Below are positions 8,214 through 15,679 of a stretch of 43,944 nucleotides of DNA, one piece after another (position 1 is the stretch's first letter; every line of letters starts with the position of its first letter). The position numbers were made by a program, and so were the translations under genes. This DNA is from Exiguobacterium sp. (GTDB lineage Bacteria > Bacillota > Bacilli > Exiguobacteriales > Exiguobacteriaceae), in NCBI RefSeq assembly GCF_020832205.1, contig NZ_JAFIFD010000001.1, positions 1-43,944 of the forward strand, in the 5' to 3' direction. Under the pieces are notes generated by a model, which worked only from the letters and a program-made list of their open reading frames with translations, ran no database searches and was not told the DNA's origin.

Positions 8214-8256
8214 AATACATATCTCATTGATTACAATACAAATCTAATACATATTT
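8214..8256. promoter_or_regulatory. Three 11-bp operator-like repeats upstream of malA
   Basis: AATACATATCT (8214-8224), AATACAAATCT (8235-8245) and AATACATATTT (8246-8256) are near-identical direct repeats starting 21 and 11 bp apart. The last two also contain the dyad TCTAA-N7-TTAGA (8243-8259). They cover the -10 region and the start of the malA transcript, so they are candidate binding sites for the divergent GntR/HutC regulator. Confidence 0.55.
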
Positions 8257-8269
8257 AGATAATCGTCAA
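8241..8269 (-). promoter_or_regulatory. Predicted sigma-A promoter of malA-malP
   Basis: On the minus strand, TTGACG (8264-8269) and TAGATT (8241-8246) are separated by 17 bp. The -10 overlaps the operator-like repeats. Confidence 0.5.
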
Positions 8270-8277
8270 CACCATTT

Positions 8278-8293
8278 TTGAAAACGTTTTATT
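8278..8293. promoter_or_regulatory. cre-like site in the malA/gntR divergent region
   Basis: TTGAAAACGTTTTATT matches the cre consensus except at two positions near the 3' end. It lies upstream of the malA -35 and overlaps the likely gntR -35 (TATACT -10 at 8299-8304). Confidence 0.4.
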
Positions 8294-8341
8294 TTGTGTA
8301 TACTTGAAGTATGAGTTTACGTTGAAATCGGAGGGTCATCC

Positions 8342-9061
8342 ATGAAAGCAAAATCACCGTTATATCAGCAAGTCGCCCAACAAATGCGCTCGTTCATCGA
8401 GTCCGGCACGTGGGCACCCGGCGAGGCGATTCCAACGGAGGCACAGCTTGTCGAAGAGTTCGGAGTCAGTCGGGTCACCGTCCGTCAGGCGGTCAAACTG
8501 CTCCAGGAGGAAGGGCTGCTATGGAAACGCCAAGGCAGCGGCACGTACGTCCAGTCCGAGAAGATCGAGCACAATATGTATGAGCTGAAAAGTTTCACCG
8601 AGGATATGAAGCGTGAAGGAAAAGACGTAACGAATAAAGTGCTCACGTTCACGCTCCAGCCACCGAGCGAGAAAGTCCGGGAAGCGCTCGAGCTTGAAGA
8701 AGGCGAACTCGTCTTCTACGTGCGCCGTCAACGCTTCGCCGATGGTGAACCACTCATCGTCGAAGACACGTACCTTCCGCTCAAGCTCTTCCCTGACTTG
8801 ACGTATGAAGTGATGACGCAGTCGAAATACGCCTATATCGAAGAAGTGAAACAGCTCAAGATCGCGGACAGCGTCCAAGAGTTCATCCCGGTGCTGCCGA
8901 CAAAAGATATCGCCGAGATGCTCGGCGTGAGTGAACGGACGCCGGTGCTCAAAGTCGAACTCTACTCGTTTCTCATGGACGGCAGCCGCTTCGAATTCAC
9001 GGAGACGTATTTCAAGAGTGAGGAGTACCGCTTTATTATCCGGGCTGGGCGAAGACATTGA
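8342..9061 (+). CDS. GntR/HutC-family repressor of the mal locus
   Basis: Sugar-responsive repressor. Residues 1-75 form the GntR winged helix (YQQVAQQMRSFIESGTWAPGEAIPTEAQLVEEFGVSRVTVRQAVKLLQEEGLLWKRQGSGTYV); residues about 95-235 are a UTRA effector domain, recognisable from VRRQRFADGEPLIVEDTYLP. The effector is probably a sugar phosphate, as in TreR and NagR. GGAGGG precedes the ATG. It is divergent from malA and next to the repeated boxes, so malA-malP is the likely target. B. subtilis uses an RpiR-type MalR for the equivalent genes, so the control differs. A role in trehalose control cannot be excluded. Confidence 0.88.
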   Translation: MKAKSPLYQQVAQQMRSFIESGTWAPGEAIPTEAQLVEEFGVSRVTVRQAVKLLQEEGLLWKRQGSGTYVQSEKIEHNMYELKSFTEDMKREGKDVTNKVLTFTLQPPSEKVREALELEEGELVFYVRRQRFADGEPLIVEDTYLPLKLFPDLTYEVMTQSKYAYIEEVKQLKIADSVQEFIPVLPTKDIAEMLGVSERTPVLKVELYSFLMDGSRFEFTETYFKSEEYRFIIRAGRRH

Positions 9062-9079
9062 CCGTCCCCTATCTGCTAG

Positions 9080-9109
9080 CCGACATCGAACGATTCGATG
9101 TCGGTTTTT
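9080..9109 (+). terminator. Intrinsic terminator of the gntR gene
   Basis: CCGACATCGA (9080-9089) pairs perfectly with TCGATGTCGG (9095-9104), followed by TTTTT. Confidence 0.93.
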
Positions 9110-9199
9110 GATTGCAGACACTTTAATCGGGTAAAGGGTAACGTATGTTTCACGCCGGCACCGTCCCCTCATCGCTTCCACGTTAGGAGGGTATGTACG

Positions 9200-9907
9200 A
9201 TGAAGAAAAGTTTCCTCTTGTTCGCGCTCGTCTGTCTGTTGCTCAGCCCGCTGTCCCATGCCGCCGCGTCGACTCCGAAAGCGTACAACGACCGCAGCCT
9301 CATCTATTTGACGTTCGACGACGGACCGCACCGGCAGACGGGCGCGTTGCTTGACGTGTTGAAGAAGCATAAAGTCAAAGCCACGTTCTTCATCCTCGGC
9401 AACAACATACAAGGCAACGAAAGAATGCTCCAACGCATCGTCGCCGAAGGCCACCTCATCGCCTTGCACGGGATGACACACGACCGACACAAGTTTTACC
9501 GGACACCGACGACGGCCGTGCGCGAGATGCAGGCGGTCCAAAAGCTCGTGCTCCAAGTGACTGGCGTCAAGACGAACATCGTCCGCACCCCGTATGGCAG
9601 CGACCCGTACATGACAGCGGCGCACCGGCAAGCGATGACGAAGGCCGGCTTTCAAATGTGGGACTGGAACGTCGACAGTCTCGACTATCGGTACAAGACG
9701 GACAACCGCCGCGTCCAAAACCAAGTGTTCGCCCGCCTGAACGCGAACTACAAAGCGAATGTCGCCTCAATCATCTTGACGCACGACCACTCGATCACCC
9801 CGACCGCGCTCGACTACATCCTCCGCCATTCCAAAAAACGCGGCTACGAGTTCCGGACGTTAACAGGCATCAAAAACCCGCACAACTTCTTCAACAAATG
9901 GCGCTAA
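9200..9907 (+). CDS. Secreted polysaccharide deacetylase (CE4/NodB domain)
   Basis: Metal-dependent deacetylase of peptidoglycan or another N-acetylated glycan, acting outside the membrane. Residues 1-23 are a signal peptide (MKKSFLLFALVCLLLSPLSHAAA). NodB motifs follow in order: TFDDGP (D40 base, D41 metal), H90GMTH94 metal ligands, RTPYGS, WDWNVDS and LTHDHS. At 235 residues it is a minimal single-domain form. The ATG at 9200 follows TAGGAGGG; a longer frame upstream is discarded because it has no such site and would lose the signal peptide. A close paralog lies at 38068. Substrate unknown. Confidence 0.92.
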   Translation: MKKSFLLFALVCLLLSPLSHAAASTPKAYNDRSLIYLTFDDGPHRQTGALLDVLKKHKVKATFFILGNNIQGNERMLQRIVAEGHLIALHGMTHDRHKFYRTPTTAVREMQAVQKLVLQVTGVKTNIVRTPYGSDPYMTAAHRQAMTKAGFQMWDWNVDSLDYRYKTDNRRVQNQVFARLNANYKANVASIILTHDHSITPTALDYILRHSKKRGYEFRTLTGIKNPHNFFNKWR

Positions 9908-9908
9908 C

Positions 9909-9935
9909 AAAAAAACCTTGCCACGAATGGCAAGG
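9909..9935. terminator. Terminator between deacetylase and cdd
   Basis: CCTTGCCA (9916-9923) pairs with TGGCAAGG (9928-9935). A run of seven A on the left becomes a T run for minus-strand transcripts, so it mainly ends cdd transcription. Confidence 0.85.
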
Positions 9936-9944
9936 TCTGGTGAA

Positions 9945-10343
9945 TCACATTTCAAGTTCAGTAAAAGCGAGCGGGACGAGTTCGTCGAGCGTCACTTCTT
10001 TCACGTCGGCGTTGCCGTTCGTGAGCAACACTTTGAAGTCCGGGTCGCCGAACTCGACGAGCACTTGACGGCAAATGCTGCATGGCGGCAAGAAGTCGAC
10101 CGTGTCACCCGACACCGCGACCGCTTCGAAGTCGCCTTTCTTATAACCTTGCGCGACCGCCGTGAAGATGGCCGTGCGCTCGGCACAGTTCGTCGCACCG
10201 AACGAGACGTTCTCGACGTTGACACCGTCGATGACCGTTCCGTCCTTCATGAGAAGTGCCGCTCCGACGCGGAAGTTCGAATATGGTGAGTAGGCGTTCT
10301 CTTTCACTTGGCGGGCGCGTTCGACTAATTGTTGTTGGTTCAT
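9945..10343 (-). CDS. cdd: Cytidine deaminase
   Basis: Zinc enzyme of pyrimidine salvage that deaminates cytidine and deoxycytidine to uridine and deoxyuridine. The zinc site has three cysteines as in the small tetrameric form: C53 with catalytic E55 (NCAERTAIF), and C88 and C91 (PCSICRQV). FRVGAALLMKDG is the conserved N-terminal block. It has 132 residues, as expected. The start at MNQQQL (10343) is preceded by GAGAGGA; an ATG at 10352 lies too close to it. It appears monocistronic, with a good promoter upstream. Confidence 0.96.
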   Translation of the reverse strand: MNQQQLVERARQVKENAYSPYSNFRVGAALLMKDGTVIDGVNVENVSFGATNCAERTAIFTAVAQGYKKGDFEAVAVSGDTVDFLPPCSICRQVLVEFGDPDFKVLLTNGNADVKEVTLDELVPLAFTELEM

Positions 10344-10415
10344 AGGGATCATGTCCTCTCGAATCGAAATGAACTGATGCCAGTTCCCGGCCTCTCTTTT
10401 TTGGGCAGGATTTTT

Positions 10416-10444
10416 AGCATACACTCCCCGCCAAGCAAAGTCAA
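10416..10444 (-). promoter_or_regulatory. Sigma-A promoter of cdd
   Basis: On the minus strand, TTGACT (10439-10444) and TATGCT (10416-10421) are spaced by 17 bp. Confidence 0.7.
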
Positions 10445-10451
10445 CGACTTT

Positions 10452-10467
10452 TTGATGGCGCTTTCAC
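10452..10467. promoter_or_regulatory. Possible cre site upstream of cdd
   Basis: On the minus strand, GTGAAAGCGCCATCAA fits the cre consensus with two mismatches. It lies just upstream of the cdd -35, so the role, if any, is unclear. Confidence 0.3.
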
Positions 10468-10469
10468 AT

Positions 10470-10503
10470 AAAAAGAGTCACATCAAATGACGTGACTCTT
10501 TTT
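10470..10503. terminator. Bidirectional terminator at the end of the siderophore operon
   Basis: AAAAAGAGTCAC (10470-10481) pairs with GTGACTCTTTTT (10492-10503). It overlaps the stop codon of the last permease gene. Confidence 0.9.
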
Positions 10504-11533
10504 ATAGTTCACCCTTTTGATTCATCCGAATCAAGAGGAAAATCAAATACGGTGCCCCGACCATGCCGGTGATGACACCGACCGGGTAGCGCGCCGTGAA
10601 GGCGAACTGGCCGATGAGGTCAGCAGCGAGTACTAAAACGACACCGACGAGCCCCGCCGGAATGATCGTCGAACGCCCGTCCCCGACGAGCCGCTTCGCG
10701 ATCGGTCCCGCGAGAAAGGCGATGAAAGCGATCGGTCCCGTCGTCGCCGTGGCGAGTGCGAGCATGAGCACCGAGGCGATAATGAGAAGTACCCGCGTCT
10801 GGTTCGTCCGCACGCCGAGCGACGTCGCCGTCATCTCCCCGAGCTCTAAAATCTGAAGCTGACGGCTGAGCCAAATGATGACCGGCAGACAGAGTGCGAC
10901 CGTGATCATGAGCGGCGGGAGCGACTCCATTTTGGCGCCGTTCAAACTGCCGCTCAACCAGCGCATCGCCGTCCCGACGTCATTTTGGCGACTGATGAGT
11001 AAAAGATAGTTGATGACCGCCGTCAGCATCGCCTGGATGCCAATCCCGACCAAGACGAGGCGGCCGATCGAGAACATGGCGCTCTTCGACAAGAAATAGA
11101 TGGCAAGCACCGTCACGAGTCCCCCGATGACGGAAATGACCGACACGAACGTATTACTCGCCTGCAAGACGACGATGCCGAATACGGCCGCCGCACTCGA
11201 CCCGGTCGTGATACCGATGACGTTCGGGTTGGCGAGCGGGTTTCTTAGCATCGTCTGGAACACCGTCCCGGCGACACCGAAGGCGATTCCGGCGAACACG
11301 CCGGCGAGCATGCGCGGCAGGCGGATCGTATTGACGGCGAACGAGGCGCCCGGTACGTCAGCCCCGAACAAGACGCGGACGACATCTATGGCCGGATAGA
11401 TCGTGTTGCCGAGCATGAGCATCAACGCGCTCAAAGCGAGCGCGAGCAGGCTGAGGACGAGCGTCACGACGACGGTCCGTTGCCGGCGTCGTCTACTGTT
11501 TTGAATCATCGGTTGGAATGGTTTTTGCATCAT
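10502..11533 (-). CDS. Iron-siderophore ABC transporter permease (FecCD family)
   Basis: Integral membrane half of an importer for ferric siderophore. About nine to ten hydrophobic helices follow a basic N-terminus (SRRRRQR). Family blocks are RLPRMLAGVFAGIAFGVAGTVFQTMLRNPLANPNVIGITTGSS and the C-terminal GPIAFIAFLAGPIAKRLVG, where the ATPase docks. It has 343 residues. The start ATG at 11533 overlaps the stop of the preceding permease (ATGA), showing coupled translation. It pairs with the other FecCD protein as a heterodimer, like YfiZ/YfhA or FeuB/FeuC in B. subtilis. No ATPase gene follows. Confidence 0.92.
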   Translation of the reverse strand: MMQKPFQPMIQNSRRRRQRTVVVTLVLSLLALALSALMLMLGNTIYPAIDVVRVLFGADVPGASFAVNTIRLPRMLAGVFAGIAFGVAGTVFQTMLRNPLANPNVIGITTGSSAAAVFGIVVLQASNTFVSVISVIGGLVTVLAIYFLSKSAMFSIGRLVLVGIGIQAMLTAVINYLLLISRQNDVGTAMRWLSGSLNGAKMESLPPLMITVALCLPVIIWLSRQLQILELGEMTATSLGVRTNQTRVLLIIASVLMLALATATTGPIAFIAFLAGPIAKRLVGDGRSTIIPAGLVGVVLVLAADLIGQFAFTARYPVGVITGMVGAPYLIFLLIRMNQKGEL

Positions 11534-12549
11534 AAGTCACGCACCTTCACTTTCATCGTCAAGGCAATCAAAATCGGGGCCCCGATAAAGGCGGTGACGA
11601 TGCCGACTTCGAGTTCCCCCGGGCTACCGAGCAGGCGTCCCGTCACGTCGGCGAACGTGAGCAGGATCGCCCCCGCGAGCGCCGACATCGGGATGACGAA
11701 TCGTTCGTCCGGCCCGATCGTCAAGCGGATCAAGTGCGGTGCGAGGAGCCCGATGAAGCCGATCGGCCCCGCGAGCGCCGTCGCCGCCCCGCAAAGAATC
11801 ACGCCGGCGAACGAGGCGATCAGTTTGAGCGTCCCGATCCGGACGCCGAGTCCTTTGGCGAGCTCTTCCCCGAGCCCTAAAATGTTCAACGACGGTGCCG
11901 CAAGGATGGCGATGACGATTCCCCCGATAAAGAACGGCAAGAACGTCATGATCGCATCCATGTTGCCGGCGCCGACGCTCCCGACTTGCCAGAACCGGAA
12001 CTGGTCCATGACGTTCGAGCGCGGGATCATGATCGCCATGACGAGAGACGACAACGCCGCACTCGTCGCCGCTCCGGCGAGGACGAGTTTGAGCGGAGTC
12101 GCACCGCCCCGTCCGAGCGAGCCGATGCCGAACACGAAGACGGCCGTGAGGAGCGCCCCGACGAGCGCGAACCAGATGTAGTCCGACGACGACGAGATGT
12201 TGAAGAACGCGATCCCGACGACGACGAACAACGCCGCCCCCGTATTGACCCCGAGAATGCTCGGGTCGGCGATCGGATTTCTTGTGACCGACTGCATCAA
12301 CGCACCCGAGACACCGAGCGCCGCCCCGCACATGAGACTAAAGATCGTCCGGACGACCCGCTGCCGGATGATGTCCGCTTCATACGACTGAACAGCCGGA
12401 CGGAATAAACCGTCAAGCAGTTCATTCCATCCGACTGTCCGTGAGCCGAAAGCAAGTGAAGCGAGCATGCAGACGACGAGCAAGACGAGCGCCCCCATCA
12501 AGATGAGAGGAAACCGTTTCGGCGTTTGCAACTTCTTCAGCTTATTCAT
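11530..12549 (-). CDS. Iron-siderophore ABC transporter permease (FecCD family), second subunit
   Basis: Partner membrane subunit of the same importer. Blocks seen: RVVRTIFSLMCGAALGVSGALMQSVTRNPIADPSILGVNTGAA near residues 63-105 and GPIGFIGLLAPHLIRLTIGPDERF near 265-290, the latter being the coupling region that contacts the ATPase. It has 339 residues and starts 4 bp after the lipoprotein stop, overlapping the next permease at its end. The two permeases are paralogous but not close, as is usual for heterodimeric siderophore systems. Confidence 0.93.
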   Translation of the reverse strand: MNKLKKLQTPKRFPLILMGALVLLVVCMLASLAFGSRTVGWNELLDGLFRPAVQSYEADIIRQRVVRTIFSLMCGAALGVSGALMQSVTRNPIADPSILGVNTGAALFVVVGIAFFNISSSSDYIWFALVGALLTAVFVFGIGSLGRGGATPLKLVLAGAATSAALSSLVMAIMIPRSNVMDQFRFWQVGSVGAGNMDAIMTFLPFFIGGIVIAILAAPSLNILGLGEELAKGLGVRIGTLKLIASFAGVILCGAATALAGPIGFIGLLAPHLIRLTIGPDERFVIPMSALAGAILLTFADVTGRLLGSPGELEVGIVTAFIGAPILIALTMKVKVRDL

Positions 12550-12553
12550 TTGT

Positions 12554-13588
12554 TCACTCGACTTTCTCGAGTGCTTCCGAGACGAGTTTCACGTACTCAT
12601 CGATCGTGTATTCAATCGAGAGCGGTGACGGTGTCCCGGCTGCAGCGAGCGGCGTGTTGTCTTCGATCAAGACGACCGATCCGCGTTCGATGGCCGGTAC
12701 TTTGCCGTAGAGCGGGTCCGCTTGCAGTTCTTTGAGCGTCTGTTCGTTTCCGTACACGACGAACAAGTCAAGATCGTTCAAGATGTCGGCGTTCTCTGAG
12801 CTGAGCTCGAGGTAGAAGCTGCCTTCTTCGAGTTGATCTTTAATGTTTTGCGGGTATTCCATGCCGAGCTCTTCGATGAAGGCACCGCGCGGGTCACCGG
12901 TCGTGTAGATGTAGAACTTCGACAAATCGCCAGGGCTCAAAGCGACGAACGCCGCTTTCTTCCCTTGCATGTCCGGCACTTCCGCCGCTTTATCCGCGAT
13001 GAGTTTTTCTGTGTCGGCAATCAACTGCTTGCCTTCTGCTTCCATGCCCATCGCCATCGCGTCGTAAAGGACCGTGTCTTGCCAAGATGATACCCAAGGC
13101 GTCTCTTGGTAAGCGACGACCGGAGCGATTTGCGTCAACGTATCGTAGTCTTCTTGCGTGATGCCTGAGTAAGCGGCCAAGATGACGTCTGGCTCTGAAT
13201 CGGCGATCGCTTCAAAGTCGAGGCCGTCTGTGTCTTGGTAGACGTTCGGGTTGTCTTCGCCGAGTTCTTTCAACTTCTCAGCTGTCCATGGCAATACGCC
13301 GCTGCCGTCTTGGACGCCGTAGTTCGCAGCCGAGAAACCGACCGGCACGACGCCTAAAGCGAGTGCGACGTCTTGGTTCGACCAACCGACCGTCGCGACG
13401 CGTTCTGGCTTCTTGTCGATGACCGTCTCGCCTAGCGCATGCTTAATCGTGATCGGATACCCTTCCGCCGTCTCTTCGTTCTCATCTGTCGTGGCTGCAT
13501 CTTCATTGTTCGTGCCGCAACCGGCGAGCACGAGCACGAAGGCAGACAGGACGATGAACATATGTAGCAATTTCTTATAGCTTTTCAT
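12554..13588 (-). CDS. Iron-siderophore-binding lipoprotein of an ABC transporter
   Basis: Extracellular receptor tethered by lipid. The signal peptide ends in a lipobox, VLAGC with Cys at 24, followed by an acidic linker (EDAATTDENEE). The mature part has the two-lobed Peripla_BP_2 fold: PERVATVGWSNQDVALALGVVPVG, then DFEAIADSEPDVILAAYSGIT and the C-terminal helix region. At 344 residues the length fits. The ATG at 13588 follows AAGGGGA; the longer frame upstream runs through the Fur box and is not used. First gene of the three-gene operon. The exact siderophore cannot be told. Confidence 0.92.
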   Translation of the reverse strand: MKSYKKLLHMFIVLSAFVLVLAGCGTNNEDAATTDENEETAEGYPITIKHALGETVIDKKPERVATVGWSNQDVALALGVVPVGFSAANYGVQDGSGVLPWTAEKLKELGEDNPNVYQDTDGLDFEAIADSEPDVILAAYSGITQEDYDTLTQIAPVVAYQETPWVSSWQDTVLYDAMAMGMEAEGKQLIADTEKLIADKAAEVPDMQGKKAAFVALSPGDLSKFYIYTTGDPRGAFIEELGMEYPQNIKDQLEEGSFYLELSSENADILNDLDLFVVYGNEQTLKELQADPLYGKVPAIERGSVVLIEDNTPLAAAGTPSPLSIEYTIDEYVKLVSEALEKVE

Positions 13589-13638
13589 ATTCGAATCCCC
13601 TTTTTTTCTCTCATATGACGATGTGTTATCATCGACAC

Positions 13639-13653
13639 TGATAATCATTATCA
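13639..13653. promoter_or_regulatory. Fur box
   Basis: TGATAATCATTATCA is a perfect 7-1-7 Fur box (TGATAATNATTATCA). It lies immediately downstream of the predicted -10, so Fur with iron should repress the siderophore operon. Confidence 0.95.
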
Positions 13654-13659
13654 TTTATG

Positions 13660-13689
13660 AGTATAGGATGAATGTCTTGAACTTGTCAA
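13660..13689 (-). promoter_or_regulatory. Sigma-A promoter of the siderophore operon
   Basis: On the minus strand, TTGACA (13684-13689, perfect -35) and TATACT (13660-13665) are 18 bp apart, with the Fur box at the start site. Confidence 0.8.
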
Positions 13690-13734
13690 TGTGAAGTTTG
13701 AGGAATTCATACGTTGAATCATTGAAAACTCCAG

Positions 13735-13767
13735 AAAAAACGCCCCTCTCCGCTTTTAGAGAAGGGC
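13735..13767 (-). terminator. Intrinsic terminator of the araB-led operon
   Basis: GCCCCTCTC (13742-13750) pairs with GAGAAGGGC (13759-13767) with one mismatch. On the minus strand the stem is followed by a run of six or more T. It ends the long arabinose operon. Confidence 0.88.
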
Positions 13768-13790
13768 AGGTTGAAATCAACGCGTTTTAT

Positions 13791-14735
13791 TTAATGCGGC
13801 TTCCCGAATTCCGGGCGCCCTTCTTCATTCCACGTAAACACTTGCGCACGCGTATGACGGTTCGGGTCGTAAAGGGGATCCCCTTCGATTTCTGTATACG
13901 TCCGAACATGATAGACGAGGATGTCTTCTCCCTTTTCGTTCACTGTAAAGCTGTTGTGACCCGGACCGAATTGACTCACGTCGGCATTCGTCTCGAAAAC
14001 CGGCCGGAACGACTTCGACCACGCCGCCGAGTTCAACACGTCGGCGTCGTCTGAAGCACACAACATGCCCAAACAATAGTTCTCATCGGTCGCACTCGCC
14101 GAGTACGTGATGAAGATATGGCCGTTCCGCTTCAACACGGCCGGTCCCTCATTGACGAGGAAACCGCGAGTCTCCCAGTCATACTCCGGCTTCGTCAGCA
14201 TGATTTGTGGCAATTTGATCGTCCATGGATTTTCGAGTTCGGCGATATATAAATTTGAGTTCCCGTCGATAGCCGGGTCTTTCTGGGCCCATACCAAATA
14301 GTGGGTTTCTTTATGTTCAAGCACGGTTGCATCAAGGGCGAACGAGTCCCATGCCGTCTTGACTTGTCCTTTTTCGGTCCACTCACCTTCGAGCGGATTT
14401 TCCGAGTCATTCTCTAACACAAACATGCGGTGGTCGAACAGACCGTTGACGATGTCCCGTGATTTCGCGGCCGCAAAATAGAGATACCACTTGCCGTGAA
14501 TATAGTGCAGTTCAGGCGCCCAAATCAAGTCGCTCATCGGACCCGTTTCGTGCTTCACCCATGCGGTCACCGGCTCGGCCGTCCGAAGCGCCTGAAGCGA
14601 CTTGGCGCGTCGTAGCTCGATCAAATCATACTCAGGCACTGACGCCGTGAAGTAATAGTAGCCGTCCGTATGCAAGTATACCCACGGGTCGGCCCGTTGT
14701 TCTAATAGCAAATGTCGATCTTCTACTTGCTTCAT
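13791..14735 (-). CDS. GH43 glycoside hydrolase, likely exo-acting alpha-L-arabinofuranosidase (copy A)
   Basis: Cytoplasmic five-bladed beta-propeller hydrolase; no signal peptide. The three GH43 acids are visible: base D16 (QRADPWVY), the pKa-modulating Asp in SFALDATV and the acid Glu in LVNEGPAVLKRNG. The pattern resembles the single-domain exo-1,5-arabinofuranosidases, inferred from memory of that subfamily and from context; xylosidase activity is not excluded. It has 314 residues. The ATG at 14735 overlaps the stop of the preceding GH43 by 4 bp, with GGAGG upstream. Last gene of the operon, closely related to copy B beside it. Confidence 0.85.
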   Translation of the reverse strand: MKQVEDRHLLLEQRADPWVYLHTDGYYYFTASVPEYDLIELRRAKSLQALRTAEPVTAWVKHETGPMSDLIWAPELHYIHGKWYLYFAAAKSRDIVNGLFDHRMFVLENDSENPLEGEWTEKGQVKTAWDSFALDATVLEHKETHYLVWAQKDPAIDGNSNLYIAELENPWTIKLPQIMLTKPEYDWETRGFLVNEGPAVLKRNGHIFITYSASATDENYCLGMLCASDDADVLNSAAWSKSFRPVFETNADVSQFGPGHNSFTVNEKGEDILVYHVRTYTEIEGDPLYDPNRHTRAQVFTWNEEGRPEFGKPH

Positions 14736-15679
14736 CGTACTGCCTCCTCGTCGCGAATCGGTCGGCCGAACACTGGGCCAGATTCGTCCCACGTGAACGT
14801 CTGGACACGTGTATGACGATTCGGGTCCCAAAGTGGATCCCCTTCGATTTCTTTATAGTTACGAGCATGGTAAACGAGAACATCTGTCCCGTCTTCTAGC
14901 GTCGTGAAGCTGTTATGCCCAGGTCCAAATTGGCTGGCTGCTTCGTCCGTTTGAAATACCGGTTCAGGACGTTTAGTCCAACTGTCAGCATCCAACAAAT
15001 CACTTGATTCATCAGCAACGAGCAAGCCCATGCAATAATGATGATTTGTCGCACTTCCTGAGTAGCTTATATAAATTTTACCGTTCCGTTTTAAAACAGC
15101 TGGTCCTTCATTCACGAGGAAGCCAATTGTTTCCCATTCAAGGTGAGGGGTTGCAATCATCGTTTGAGGACCGATTAACGTCCACGGGTTCTCCATTTCA
15201 GAAATATAGAGGTTTGAGTTCCCTTCGATGTCCGGGTCTTTTTGCGCCCACACATAGTACAAGCGTCCCTCATGCTCGAATGTTGTTGCGTCAAGGGCGA
15301 ACGACTCGCACCATGTACGCACCTGTCCTTTTTCAATCCACTCACCTTCCAATGGATTCGGTGAACTGTTTTCTAACACATACATTCGATGATCGAAAAT
15401 ATGATCTTCCCGAGCTGCCGCAAAATAGAGGTACCACTTCTCCTGAATATGGTGTAACTCAGGCGCCCAAATATTTGCGCTCATAATACCTGTCTCACGT
15501 TTCTTCCAAACGACTTTTTCTTCGGCTTCTTTCAAAACGAAGAGTGATGTCGCCCGTCGCAACGGAATTCCGCTAAAGTCTGGCAAAGAAGCAGTGAAAT
15601 AGTAATAGCCGTCCGTATGACGCATGATCCACGGATCCGCTCGCTGTTCAATTAACGGATTTGATAATGTTTCTCTCAT
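14732..15679 (-). CDS. GH43 glycoside hydrolase, likely exo-acting alpha-L-arabinofuranosidase (copy B)
   Basis: Close paralog of copy A, aligning almost end to end: QRADPWIM (base D15), SFALDATT, FLVNEGPAVLKRNGKI, then QFGPGHNSFT and EGDPLWDPNRHTR. It has 315 residues and no signal peptide, so it works in the cytoplasm on imported arabino-oligosaccharides. The start overlaps the araM stop by 4 bp (ATGA) and AAGGAGC precedes it. Its DNA looks richer in A+T than copy A although the proteins are similar, which argues against a very recent local duplication. Confidence 0.85.
   Translation of the reverse strand: MRETLSNPLIEQRADPWIMRHTDGYYYFTASLPDFSGIPLRRATSLFVLKEAEEKVVWKKRETGIMSANIWAPELHHIQEKWYLYFAAAREDHIFDHRMYVLENSSPNPLEGEWIEKGQVRTWCESFALDATTFEHEGRLYYVWAQKDPDIEGNSNLYISEMENPWTLIGPQTMIATPHLEWETIGFLVNEGPAVLKRNGKIYISYSGSATNHHYCMGLLVADESSDLLDADSWTKRPEPVFQTDEAASQFGPGHNSFTTLEDGTDVLVYHARNYKEIEGDPLWDPNRHTRVQTFTWDESGPVFGRPIRDEEAVR

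Noticed and set aside
8519-9724. 401-codon open frame on the minus strand across gntR and the deacetylase
   Set aside because: It is antisense to two well-supported genes and a terminator, lacks a ribosome site, and its protein is Arg/Val/His-rich without any domain. High GC at third positions explains the long open frame.
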